From the NCBI RefSeq assembly GCF_010093535.1, contig NW_022985221.1, positions 62,001 to 126,000 on the forward strand: DNA of 64,000 nt, read 5' to 3'. A program made the position numbers and the translations under genes. Each line of letters begins with the position of its first letter. The first letter of the stretch is position 1. The notes beneath the pieces were generated by a model. That model had not been told where the DNA came from, ran no database searches, and saw nothing but the letters and a program-made list of their open reading frames with translations. Origin of the DNA: Lindgomyces ingoldianus (lineage: Eukaryota > Ascomycota > Dothideomycetes > Pleosporales > Lindgomycetaceae). Of this stretch, positions 13,101 through 23,821 are shown piece by piece.

Positions 13101-14084
13101 TATCTGTGACGGGTATCATAAACGGTAAGGCGTGTCAAGCCACAACGCAGCCCCACAAGCCTCTGGCTCGAAAATGCAATCCCGCGCATGAGAAAAAGGC
13201 CATACTGTTCCCATGCAAGTTCCCCCAGTCCGTGTTCCGCCGCAATCGGAGGGTATCATGAAAACCAATCCCAAAACGCCGTTCGAGTGTGATAATCCAT
13301 CACAACACGAGAACCAATGCAAGTGCAAGCGCCAAAATGCTAATTCGTCCCTTCACCTTCCTGTCCTGATTCAGGGTAATAGGTCGTTCGGAGGCGGGCC
13401 GTCTTCCGCCAGGCTCCATGATCGGCGAATTTGGAGCAGAGGAAGGGCGATTTCCAAGAGGCTAGGTCTAGCCCAAGTCGACTCGGTCAACGAGCCGCAG
13501 TCCGCGTCCCGCACAGAGGGGCTCGCGTCCGCGGTGATCATGCATGGCGCATCGTAGAGGGGAAGCGACGACAATGTGTCTTCCATTAATGGAAAAAAAG
13601 TGACAATAAAATATGACCAGTCGGTGGCAGAAATACCCAAGATCAGGAATTGGTTTTTGCCTGTACAACCTCGGGTGTTGGTGGGAGTTCCGACTGCCGA
13701 GCCTAAAGATGCCGGCTGTTGAGTTTCGGCTTGCGTGTGGGATGCGAGGCAGGGTTTCGCGTCTTCAGACCCGCCAAGCATACTCAACATAACGAAGAAC
13801 TGACTACATGAAGAGATTTTCCTCCATGATAGTGAGATAACGAGTCGCTCCGGGGAATTTCCCGTGCGGAGAGCGGCTTGGCACCCACGCGTGAGAGGGG
13901 TTTCAGCCACCGTGAGTGGTGGAGATGACTCGCGGCGCTAATTGCGAGGCGCGCGGCTCATGGAGAGTTGGTGATATCAAACATTACTGGAGGAGTATTG
14001 TTAGCACTTGCGATGCTATTCGACGCGTTTGTGATCAACTTACTGTAGTGTAGAGGACATGTTTACAATTTCCAGTCTGACTCT
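10111..14084. other. Long gene-free region upstream of WD40 gene
   Basis: About 4 kb of GC-rich sequence with overlapping open frames on both strands (notably 10800-12400). None has a recognisable domain, plausible introns or an ATG in a good context. The minus-strand frame 13371-13910 opens only with GTG. The first few hundred bases above 10110 probably form the 5' leader and promoter of the WD40 gene. No tRNA or tandem repeat seen. Confidence 0.55.
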
Positions 14085-14519
14085 TCACTCCACAGCCTCA
14101 GGCGACTCTGAGATAGGAGTCATAGGCTTGGAAGGTCGGCGCTGCTTGCGGCCGCTACTGCGCCTTCGCTGCTTCTTAGGCTTCTCCGGAGCGTACAGCG
14201 GCGGCAGGATGGGGAATGCCTGAGCCATGGGCGGCTGGCGAGGCGGCGCGGGCGCTTCCTGGAGGAATGGACTAGAGTACTCGTCGTCGAAGTTGTCGCC
14301 GAAGAGGTCTTCGTCACTGATGAAGGAGCTGGGCGTACTGCGGTACTCCAGAGAGTTGCCTGTGGGCCAGGAAGGGTAGGCACAGGTGGATCCGCCACTT
14401 GAGGGAGCGGCATCCTGCGAGTAGGTGCTGAAGAGGGATCCTGATGGCGAGGCCATGGTACGGATGGAGACAGGTATTGATTTCGACGGTGATGAGCTGG
14501 GCGAGGTTTCGAAGTGCAT
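14085..14519 (-). CDS. Small conserved-looking protein with acidic centre and basic C-terminus
   Basis: A single exon of 144 residues begins with ATG at 14519. The N-terminus is Ser/Pro-rich. The middle holds a tight acidic motif (SDEDLFGDNFDDE, about residues 68-80) that looks like a short interaction motif. A proline-rich segment (PPRQPPMAQAFPILPPLYAPE) follows, then a basic cluster (KKQRRRSSGRKQRRPSK) that could be a nuclear localisation signal, ending TPISESPEAVE. Codon use and the ordered charge pattern support a real gene. I do not recognise a family. Acidic motif plus basic tail suggests a nuclear regulator or adaptor, which is inference only. It has more than 5 kb of gene-free sequence upstream, unusual for such a small gene. 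Confidence 0.72.
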   Translation of the reverse strand: MHFETSPSSSPSKSIPVSIRTMASPSGSLFSTYSQDAAPSSGGSTCAYPSWPTGNSLEYRSTPSSFISDEDLFGDNFDDEYSSPFLQEAPAPPRQPPMAQAFPILPPLYAPEKPKKQRRRSSGRKQRRPSKPMTPISESPEAVE

Positions 14520-17500
14520 GGTGTGCGGATTGTATATAGGTGTTTGTGGTGGGGGTGTGAGGCAAATAAGTATTATTATGTGCCTAGCGGACGCGTCGGC
14601 TGTTCAGTTGCGCGTAGCGGACGTAACGTTAGCGCTGTGTGCAAGTTGGCCGAGGTCGATGACGCGGTGGCAGTTGAGTCCGGTTCCGATGTAAGAATGT
14701 CGTCGGTTGTGTTTTGTTAAACGGGGGAAAAACCGGGAACACTATGTCTAAATCCTGATGGCAGGCTTTGGGCGGGATGATGGCAGATAAATATCCTGTG
14801 CTGGAGGAACGGGAGTCGGGATCAGATGGACGGGTCAGAAGGAATATGTGGTGGTGCTAGAGGAGGTGTCTCGAACAAGTAGTAGCATCTGGTCTGGAGC
14901 GTGGGATGTGCGGATGAGCGTGTCAGTCCGCGGTGTTATATCGTCCGGTACCACGATGGAGAGCTCAGACGCCACGCCTCGTCGCATAAAAACACTTTGC
15001 GCCTGGCAGTTCCTGATTTGCTTCTGACAGCGCCCACAATGAATTGCACGGAGTCGGTGAGTCACCGCCTCTTGTTTGGGGGCAAAGGATTGGGCACATT
15101 TCCACCGCCGTCCACCGCTCTTTTGAGCGAGGCATCCCCCCATCCACTCCCGCAAACCCGCTGCGCCCGGTCAGCCCCGACTGTGCTCCTCCGCTGCAAC
15201 TTGGGGAAAACCCCGGCGCTCGGGACCCGCGACCGCCTCCCAGAAGGCCCCCCAGGACGCTGCCTTTCACGAGATGACTCGTTGTAGGCTGCGATCTGTC
15301 ATGCTGAGGAGCCAGCTGTCTTGCATCTATCACCGCCTTGCGCGTCGCGGCCTATGATACACCCAAAAGATTGCCTCGTAATGTTGTCGCTGCTTGCCAC
15401 ACTCCTGAAAAAGCACCCGCAACACTTCGCTCCTCGAACCCACGCAGGCCCCCACGAAGGGGGAAATTCGCGACTGTTTCCGACTCTCACCCACCTCCGC
15501 ATTTCGACTAAGCTTCCTCCTTGCCTGAGATCAGCTTAGTCTACAGGGCTGGAGATCATCCCTCGGGTATCTGTGGGAGGGCTGCCACCCTCATCCCGCG
15601 CATTTTGCCGGACGTTTGGAAACCAAAAAGGGTTGTCAAAAGTGCTGTCCGGCTGACGGCTTCCAAATCCGTATTTCCGCCTTGTGATTTCTCGCCGCAC
15701 TCTGCAAACGTCTCCAATTTGCCAGCAGCCTGCGCGCCCGCGAGCCAGTGACACGTCCAAGTCCACGGCGAGGCACTCTGTTCGCCGCCCTGAAGCCTGA
15801 TCCATTGCAGTATCACCATCATCTTGCATGTGCCACCTCCTCGTTGTTCTCCTGTTTGTTGTTGGCTACCGTCCACGTATCCTGATTTTCGTGGCGAAAT
15901 CAGGGTTGCGGACCGCGCCCGAACAAGCCCACGGAAAGTCCAGAGATGAAACGAAACACAAACCTTCCTGAAGCCTGAAAGGAACAGTCCCCAGCGGGAA
16001 AGAGAGTCCGAGTGCCTTCGTCGTGTATCGAAGTTTAGCCGGAAAACACTGGAACCTGGGGTACATTAGTGACCATCACATGCAACTCTGGGCGGTCTCA
16101 AGGTCCAGTCCACTCTTTTTCGTCTCCGACTCAAATTCTAGTCCTTCCGCTGCTCCTCACCATGGTACGAAAATGTTAGGGAAGACGATTCTCCGCGGCG
16201 CCTGAATCGTACATTGCCACCAGACACAAAACCTTGCTGGAGCATCTTTCGGTCGTCCGCACCAAGATTCGGTGAGAAGGAGACAACTTTAGATCCTCGG
16301 CGACTCGAACAGACCAAGCAAGAATATGGCAGCCCTTGAGACTCTGTGCCGCCATCATCAAAATTAGGAATGCCACGATTGGATTGCGTGGCCTCAATAC
16401 TATCACAAGGCTGAGTAGAGGCTGCAATGTCCGGATTAACTGCAAACTCATCTGCGGTCAGCAACGTGCGCAGTGAGCGTGTCGGGCACCAAAAACCCAA
16501 ACTTTAAAATGCGCATCTCATTTCAAATCTCACTGCGGGCAAGTCTTCTAAATTCCCGTTCAGGACTCAGCCTCATTTCATGTTCCTAAATTCAGCCGGT
16601 GAGCGACCATGTTCCCCCGTTTTGATGGCCACGTTTTCGCGGACCGAGATTCTGGGGACGGTCTCTCTGCTGGAGATGAGATGCGCCAACTTTTGCCTCC
16701 TTCCAAATATCCGTTCATTCCCCAGAAGGCCCGTGGAAAATTCTTTGAATATGCTCCGTAACTAGGGTTATACGACCCCGGAATACTTAAGCCTCGAACC
16801 CGGTCACTGCACGAAAGCAAGGTTTACGCGAGCGTTGAACGACGAAGAAAAGGTCACTTTTATCCACTCGCTACTAGGATTTCAATTTCAGGCTTGCAAC
16901 TTCCTTTAGGGCGGTCGTTTTGCCTTGAGGCCAGATGCTGTCACAGCTGAGGGCCAAAGTTCGGATGAAAGGTTGATGCTCCGTTGTTCCTCCAATCCTG
17001 AGGAAGAGCGTTAAGCTTGAGTCAGATGGTTCTTCTTAGCACGGAAACCTAGATTCATGCTTCAGGCCAATCATATCGCGACGAAGGTGGACGCATCTTT
17101 CGAGTGAAACTGAAAAGGCTCGAATAACTCGAATCGTGCTAACATGGTTCCAAAATGAAGCCTCTATCTTTGGTTGGTAAGGGATTCAGCCCCTCGATCG
17201 AGAAGGACAAGGAAAGATTGGTTATTTCCTTTTCATGACCTTCTCGTATGAGCTGATAGTTTCACCTCTATTCAGCTTCCCGCAGCTTGAAGCAACGGTC
17301 TCGAACATTATCTGGTCCCTGCTAAACGAAGAAGAAATTCAAGAGAGACCGAATCTTTATCTCTTCTCCGCGTTTTACAATGAGCTACCCTGGTTCGATT
17401 CTTGGGCACCTTGAAGCTAGACACGGAAGCTAAGCACACCATTTTCAAGCCCTCCACTCTTGAACGCGATCCGATCCTTAACTGATATGAGTTTTCGTGA

Positions 17501-19609
17501 ACCTTGTCAACGTTGGGACTGCTCAGCTAATGCCTCACCCGTCGCTTCTGCCTTAGGTGACGGTGTTCATCTCTCGAGGGTGTTTTAGGAGTTGTTATTG
17601 CATCTTTAGCTCGTAGGCAGATGAAAACACAAAATGGTCTGGAACAACTGTTATCAGATGTCTAGCAAGCCGTTACATTCGATTTCATGCTTTCTTTTCA
17701 TGCCGTGATCAAGGATCAACACCATCAACAGTGTCGAGACCTTCAAACCTCTTACCGCGGAGATGTCCTCGGTGCACATTGCCCCGCGATAAGACGGACA
17801 CTGGACAGATATCGATAATACCCTCCCACGCCACACTCCAACTCCTGCCTCAGGAGGATTACCCGCGAAACACCAACTTCAAGACGTCCAACTCCGACGG
17901 CGTGGAGGGAGGATCCACTCTAACAGCAATGAACGCCGCCCTCTTACATGCATATGCTTACTCCCTCCCGCACGGGAGGGATGGGAAGGAAGCGGAGTTC
18001 AAGGTGCAGCCGCTGCGCCAAAGCCCACATCCACGCCACTTCAGTGGTGTTGATGGATAATGGACAGGTTTGATAGCTGTCAGCGGTTTTGCTCCTCCAG
18101 CGCTACACAAGCATAGCGCGATGACGACATAGATAGAGTAGGGTTGCAACGTCGCGATGACAGATTAGCATGCCATGGAAAGGACAGCAAGCAACTGCTA
18201 TATACGGAAAGCGCATCGCAGCGTATGATTTCCTGCTCAGTGTAGGTAAGGCTGACGATAGACACTGGATGGATACGGACTTTTCGATATTTGTGTGTCG
18301 CACAACAGTCAGCAAAATCACGTTCGGAGGCGGTGAATCTCAGTGCTACGTTGTCATTTTTAGTCGGCAGCTATCCCAATATCTGCGGTAACGTGTAGGT
18401 TCGTATGTCGTGGAACTGGGGATGAACGAGTGTCGCCCGGCATAGATCCGTGGAAACTGCAGGATGGATGTCTCCTGTTTCTGTGTGATTGCGAGGGAAG
18501 AGGTGAGCTGTCAAGTCAAGGCAAGTGAGCTGTCTTCTTCTCAGCCTCTGCCTTCGCCTCTGCCTCTACCCCTCCCTCAAGCTCCAGCAAGCTTCAAGCA
18601 GAATTCTCCTTCAACCGCCGATAACGGACCACAAATACGACGCAAAGCCTTTCGCACGATTCACCGTTCCCGATGTGTCAATCCTTTGCATCCCATCCCG
18701 TGCCCGCCTATGCAAGCGGAAGAGCCCCGAGCCCCGCGTGGGCAGTCCACCCACCACCCGCCTCTGTCACGGAACCCCAGCGACAATTCTTCGGGATGAG
18801 AATGGATGTCATCTGCCAACCCACCCACCTGCCTTATTCACGACCCTCATGAAAGCGCGCAGACTAAACTTCTAGCTCAACCGCCGTAGCCTGCGTAAAA
18901 TGGAATGTCGCGATCAAGGCGGGAGGGTTTATCACATGCGCAGAATTGAATTCGTGCCCACTGCTACCTAACATCTGAGCGTAGAGAGTGGGCAACCCCA
19001 ACTTGAAGCCTCAATTCCACAACCACATTAATTTTCCCGTGTCCACTTTTGACAAAAAGGCAAATGCGTCCCACTTCTGGCGAGGTATCAAAATAACTCA
19101 GGCACCTGTACTCCGTCCACAGCTTCCAGCTCCGGGCATTCCAAAAGTGGGTCCGGCAAATGGCAGAATTATGCGTGCGAGCCAGCCTTGCAGCAGACAG
19201 GGACAAGAAATGCCGGCAACAGATCTGGCTTCCGAGGCTCTTCGCAGGAATCTCGGTTTCTGAAATTTCACGGCTCGTCGGCTTTCTGGAGCCTCGAACC
19301 GAGGGAACGTTTGATTCTTCTGGGATACTGCCCGGGTGTGTAGTAAAATACATGTGGGCCATGGACCTTGCAGAAGCAGCTGGAGAGTGAGGCCCCGCGA
19401 AGCTTGTGATGAATTGCCGGGTGTTCTCCACCCAAACAGGGAAATGCATGTGCACACCCGTTGAACCCGTCCGTGCGGCCCACAGTGGGAAAATGAAGAA
19501 AACCTCGCCAAAGCCTCGGATGCAGTCCCGCATACCGTTTGTGGTAATTACCATTAACGATTGCACTAAGCCAAGCAATAGCCTGGGTCATGGAGACTCT
19601 ACATACTCT
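14520..19609. other. 5-kb gene-free region upstream of the small acidic/basic protein gene
   Basis: No open frame here combines an ATG, a length above about 120 codons and a recognisable domain. Base composition stays close to the gene-bearing flanks, so it does not look like a RIP-mutated repeat. Pyrimidine-rich stretches occur around 18530-18620. A T-arm-like string near 17394-17405 lacks the rest of a tRNA. The region may be promoter, long 5' leader or an unrecognised non-coding transcript. Confidence 0.5.
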
Positions 19610-21278
19610 TCATCCTTCACTCTCCATCTCATCAGCCCAATAGTCCTCCCAGTTGAACTTGATAACCTCATTACCCCAAGCCGTCCAGCCTTCCACCAAA
19701 TACCTCGAGAAGATCTCCAGCGCGCTGTAATCGCTCTTATCGGGCATCAGCGGCTCGATCAATTCCTTCAAACACGGTTTCCGCGAGTGGATGTCCGGCA
19801 CGGCTGCAATAACTCTCCTCTTGATCCTCTCAGCATGCCGCATTTTTGTCCATGCGTTTGGTGCTGCGCGACCTAAAAGCAAAACTTCGTATGGCTTACG
19901 GAGAAGACTGCTAAGGGTGAACATGGGCTTGCCTTTAGCCGTAGTTTTAATCCACAGCCATTCCTCAAAGAAGGCTACGTTGAGTTTGTCGAAGAAGCCG
20001 CCGGGACCCAGTACGTAGTCGCGAAGCGAAGATTTGTTGGTGATCCAGATTCCCACGATGCCGTTGTGCTCGAGGTAAGTATCCAGGTCCATTCGGCCCA
20101 ACATCTTCTGCAAGGCATGGTTGCCATATTGGTTAGCGTAGGCGTTCTTGCGCTTGACAGATCGGTTCGGCCATGGTGGGTCTAGTAAGATGAAGTTGAA
20201 GTGGCGGGGAAGTTTGTGCTCGGCGGTTAGTTCACGGAAGGATACACGGAAGTCTTCGGAATGCCAGGAGTCGCTGAGACAGAGTGTGGAATGGGGTGGG
20301 ATCTTGAAACGGTATTCTCGAGTTAGAGGTACAGTCTCAGAAATGGTAACATCTACTGCAGAGTTGTCCGCATTGTGAAAAGAAGATATCCAAGGTTCCT
20401 TTACTGTTCGTCTAGGTTCATGCCTAGATTCATTTTCATTTTCCCGTGTACACTTTGTGCTCTCGCGTGCAGGCCGGTACGACATCTCCCAGCGACGTGC
20501 AACAGCTTCCTCACTCGACGTTGCATTCGGGTCGGAGCTGGTGTCGAGCGCAGCCATCATCTTTGTGAAATCGAATGCGGGTGCTTCATCATCTCCCTTG
20601 CTTGCACTCCACTCCCTCAACCGTGCTTCCAGCTCCTTCTCTGGATCATCGATGTCCATGTCGGAGTTCCTAGGCTGTGGTACTTGGGCCATTAGCTTGC
20701 GTGGTGCACACCATGGTCCTGAGACATGGGCGTGGATTTCCGCAAGCGCTTTCGAGATGTCGGCGCTGAAGGATGCATGGAGCTCCGGGCTAGTGATGCT
20801 GTCCGCACCATAGGCTTTCGCAGCCCTTGCTGTTCTGGGCTCATTCGTAATGGCGAATGGCTCTTCCAGGGCTGGTATAGAACGGAGAATGCCAGAACTG
20901 CCTTGGGCTAGAGCAATGGAAGTCGGGATGTCAATGAGAGTAACGTCACGTTCTTCGTTCTGGTATAAGATGGCGGTCCGTGTCGCCGCCGGAAGTTCTT
21001 TCATCTGCGGACCGTCCATATCCCTAGAGTTGAGAACAGTCAGCTGTTCTCGGTGGTGAACGGGATGAAAAGGGCCGGAAGGGTCTGAGAAGAAACGAAA
21101 GCCATACGACCGAGAGATCGGAATCACAAGTGAAGAACAGAAGGTATACCAACCTCAGTGAATTTGTAGGTAGTGAAGCCGAGCGTACAGCACTGCAGTC
21201 TTCTAAGCTGAACGCTGGCAGCTGACTATCATCTTCAACCGCGTCGGGCGTCTTCAGCTTCTTTCGCGGGCTCCCCAT
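19610..21278 (-). CDS. METTL4-like MT-A70 family adenine N6-methyltransferase
   Basis: Two exons, 21278-21154 and 21023-19610, give 512 residues. The intron (21024-21153, GTTGGT...TAG) splits an Arg codon and joins NSL-R-DMDGPQ. ATG 21278 opens a basic N-terminus (MGSPRKKLK). The catalytic half carries the MT-A70 signature DPPW at residues 323-326, followed by PNRSVKRK. Next come GIVGIWITNKSSLRDYV, EEWLWIKTT, GKPMF and the LLRKPYEVLLLGR strand, and the domain closes with HSRKPCLKEL and EIFSRYLVEGWTAWGNEV. This order and the N-terminal extension match METTL4-type enzymes rather than METTL3/IME4. The family uses S-adenosylmethionine to methylate adenine N6 in DNA or RNA; which substrate this one uses cannot be read from sequence. 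It is divergent from LEU5, with a shared 380-base promoter. Confidence 0.92.
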
Positions 21279-21615
21279 GATGAAGTTCCAGTCAGTCAGG
21301 TGTTCTGTTGCTGTTTGCAGAAAACAGTGGAGTGGAATCCTTTCGCTTTGCATCGGTTCGCCAAGCGCAGGGAGGAGCCTGGACCAGCGCATCCATGGAT
21401 TTCAGATCCTCGGCAACCAACGTCATGCCGTTAGAAGTCCCGACAGCACGCCGTCTTCATCTGTCCCCAGCACCGCTTTCACTTCACTACCATGATATCC
21501 CCCTAGCAAGCCAATCTCTGCCTTCACCTGAATACGCTCCTGCTATCTGCTGCATGGCGCCACCGTGAATCGCACGCTCGCAACGCAACAAAAACAATTA
21601 AACTTAGCGACCAGG

Positions 21616-21662
21616 ATGCCCTCGAGCCATCCTGGGCGACCATGAACATTCCCGAACCATGA
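21616..21662 (+). promoter_or_regulatory. Two tandem uORFs chained by ATGA overlaps to the LEU5 start
   Basis: uORF1 (21616-21645, 9 codons, MPSSHPGRP) ends in TGA inside the ATGA that opens uORF2. uORF2 (21642-21662, MNIPEP) ends in TGA inside the ATGA that opens the carrier ORF at 21659. Each stop therefore overlaps the next start by one ATGA. This is directly visible. That the mRNA includes both uORFs is assumed from their position 14-43 bases before the main ATG. Confidence 0.55.
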
Positions 21663-22916
21663 CAACCACCATTCAAACATTCACCACCGCCACGCCCGCA
21701 CCACCTACAAAACGGCAGTCGCCACTATGCCCTCCCAATGATGCAGCGCTGGCGTCGCAGAAGGACAAGATGAGGAGTGTGCAGCCGCAGCGGAAGGTAG
21801 ACAAAAGGAGTCCGGAGTATGTCATGAAGACCGGCTTTGCGGGGGGGATGGCCGGGTGTGCTGTACGTCGTCCTCCACTGCCCTTCTCCTTCTAGACTCT
21901 ACATTGTAAACACCAGCTTTGAGGAGCAGGATGGAGACACTAACCAGCGGCATGCGCAGGCCAAAACCGTCGTCGGACCATTAGACAGAGTAAAAATCCT
22001 CTTCCAGACCTCCAACCCCAACTTCGCGAAATACGCTGGCTCATGGACGGGCGTCCCCATCGCCATGAAAGACATCTACCTAACTAGCGGCATCCGCGGG
22101 CTCTTCAAAGGCCATTCTGCAACCCTGCTCCGCATCTTCCCCTACGCCGGCATCAAATTCCTCGCATATGAACAAATTCGCGCCCGCATCATCCGCAACA
22201 AGCACCAAGAAACCCCCAGCCGACGCTTCATCTCCGGCTCCATGGCAGGCATGGTCTCCGTCTTCTTCACCTACCCCCTCGAAGTCATCCGCGTACGCCT
22301 CGCCTTTGAAACCCGACAGACGCACCGCTCAACCCTCCGCTCCATTTGCCGCAAAATCTACAACGAGCATCCCCCGCCAACAATCCACCACCCATCCAAC
22401 CCTGTTTCCGCAACCGCTGGTACTGTTTTTGAACACGTAACCCTGCGCCACGGTCTCTCGAACTTCTTCCGCGGATTCACGCCCACGCTCCTCGGCATGC
22501 TGCCCTACGCCGGCGCGAGTTTCCTCGCCCACGACACCATGTCTGATTTCATGCGCCACCCGCTCCTGGCGCCCTTCACCACCCTACCCAACACCTCGCG
22601 TGAAGAATCCGCAACCACAGACCACAAACCCGCACAACTGCGGTACTGGGCCGAGCTCGGGACGGGCGGGTTCGCCGGGTTTATCTCGCAGACGGTGTCG
22701 TATCCACTTGAAGTCATTCGGCGGAGAATGCAGGTAGGGGGTGTGGTGGGTGACGGGCATCGGCTGAGTATTGCGGAGACGACGAGGAGGATTTGGTTGG
22801 AGCGGGGATGGAGGGGATTTTTTGTCGGGTTGACGATTGGGTATGTTAAAGTGGTGCCAATGGTGGCGACGAGCTTTTATGTGTATGAGAGGGGGAAGTA
22901 TTATCTGGGGATTTGA
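21659..22916 (+). CDS. leu5: Mitochondrial carrier, Leu5-type coenzyme A transporter
   Basis: Exons 21659-21862 and 21960-22916 encode 386 residues. The intron (21863-21959, GTACGT...CAG, phase 0) contains a CTAAC branch site. Three mitochondrial-carrier repeats are visible through their Px[DE]xx[KR] signatures: PLDRVK at 75-80, PLEVIR at 174-179 and PLEVIR at 317-322. The stretch FAGGMAGCA-AKTVVGPLDR, continuing into the LFQTSNP-FAKY motif, is characteristic of yeast Leu5 and animal SLC25A42. Those carriers exchange coenzyme A and related nucleotides across the inner mitochondrial membrane. About 50 residues precede the first repeat, somewhat longer than minimal carriers. A short insertion between repeats two and three (residues about 195-215) is Pro/His-rich. 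Translation may be influenced by the two overlapping uORFs just upstream. Confidence 0.92.
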
Positions 22917-23821
22917 TGGCAGCATGTCACGGCATATCAGATTGACGGAGAATCGAGATGGGATAGGATGGGGAATTCAGAGCGTTGTTGCACAACTTGA
23001 CCGGGCTCGGGATGGGACTTCCAGGGGGTGGGGTGGGGAATGGATTGCTTTGACTACGTTAGCATTGGCGTTTATTTTGGGGGTTGGGTTTCGGCTTGGT
23101 TTGGATCATGCCCCGTCTTCTATATAGGAAGATGAGCGGGCTAGACACGACAGAATCCGCGGTGTCGTTTAACACACATGAGTAAGCATTTTGGGTACGA
23201 GAGCAGGATCTGCTATATCATCACAGATGTACATACACACGCATCCGTTCAAGCGGTTTTCCTTCGCATTAAATCGAATATCGCGTTTTATGACCTTCCT
23301 GGTTAAGACAGCGTGCGTGCATCTGAGTAGCAGGCAAATATTGAACTGTCTTGCATAGTATGCGGGTGGACTATCTACTTCATAGGCAGATAGGTAGGTA
23401 ACCTTCATCGTACCAGCCGTTCTTCGATTCGAATAAATACTGGCCCGAGCTATGCCCCTGAGTAATCTGATCTGATGTCATCTAATCTGATATGACAGGC
23501 TTCCAATCCCTCAATACCCAATCATCTGATCCCAGTGTGAGCAGGTAATATGTTTCTCTGTATCATGCCATACTTGTAGGACACGTAGGGGGACAAAAGG
23601 CGCAATAGAGCCATTATTCAAAGTAGCCTCCTGCTATCAGATGTCGTGATAGTTCATGCCCGACCACAAGGTCCATGTGATGTGTAGAGTGGTGTGGGGG
23701 GTTCGTATCGAGCAATCGAATGCCGTCTCCGATCTCCTATCCCGGTTGGTCGAAATACCGTTCGTGGGGTCTCCACGAGCACCAGATACCAGGAACCGAG
23801 ACTCCTCTTCCAAGGAGACTC
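22917..23821. other. Intergenic region between convergent LEU5 and UPF3
   Basis: Convergent 3' UTRs with no gene recognised. Around 23460-23535 an ATCTGAT-type heptamer recurs four or five times (ATCTGATCTGAT, AATCTGATAT, CATCTGATC). This is a short imperfect repeat of unknown meaning. Confidence 0.55.

Noticed and set aside
13371..13910. 179-codon minus-strand open frame
   Set aside because: The start is GTG, no domain is recognisable and no flanking splice sites extend it; chance in GC-rich DNA is likely.
17390..17425. T-arm-like string (GGTTCGATTC) suggesting a tRNA
   Set aside because: No acceptor, D or anticodon stems can be folded around it.
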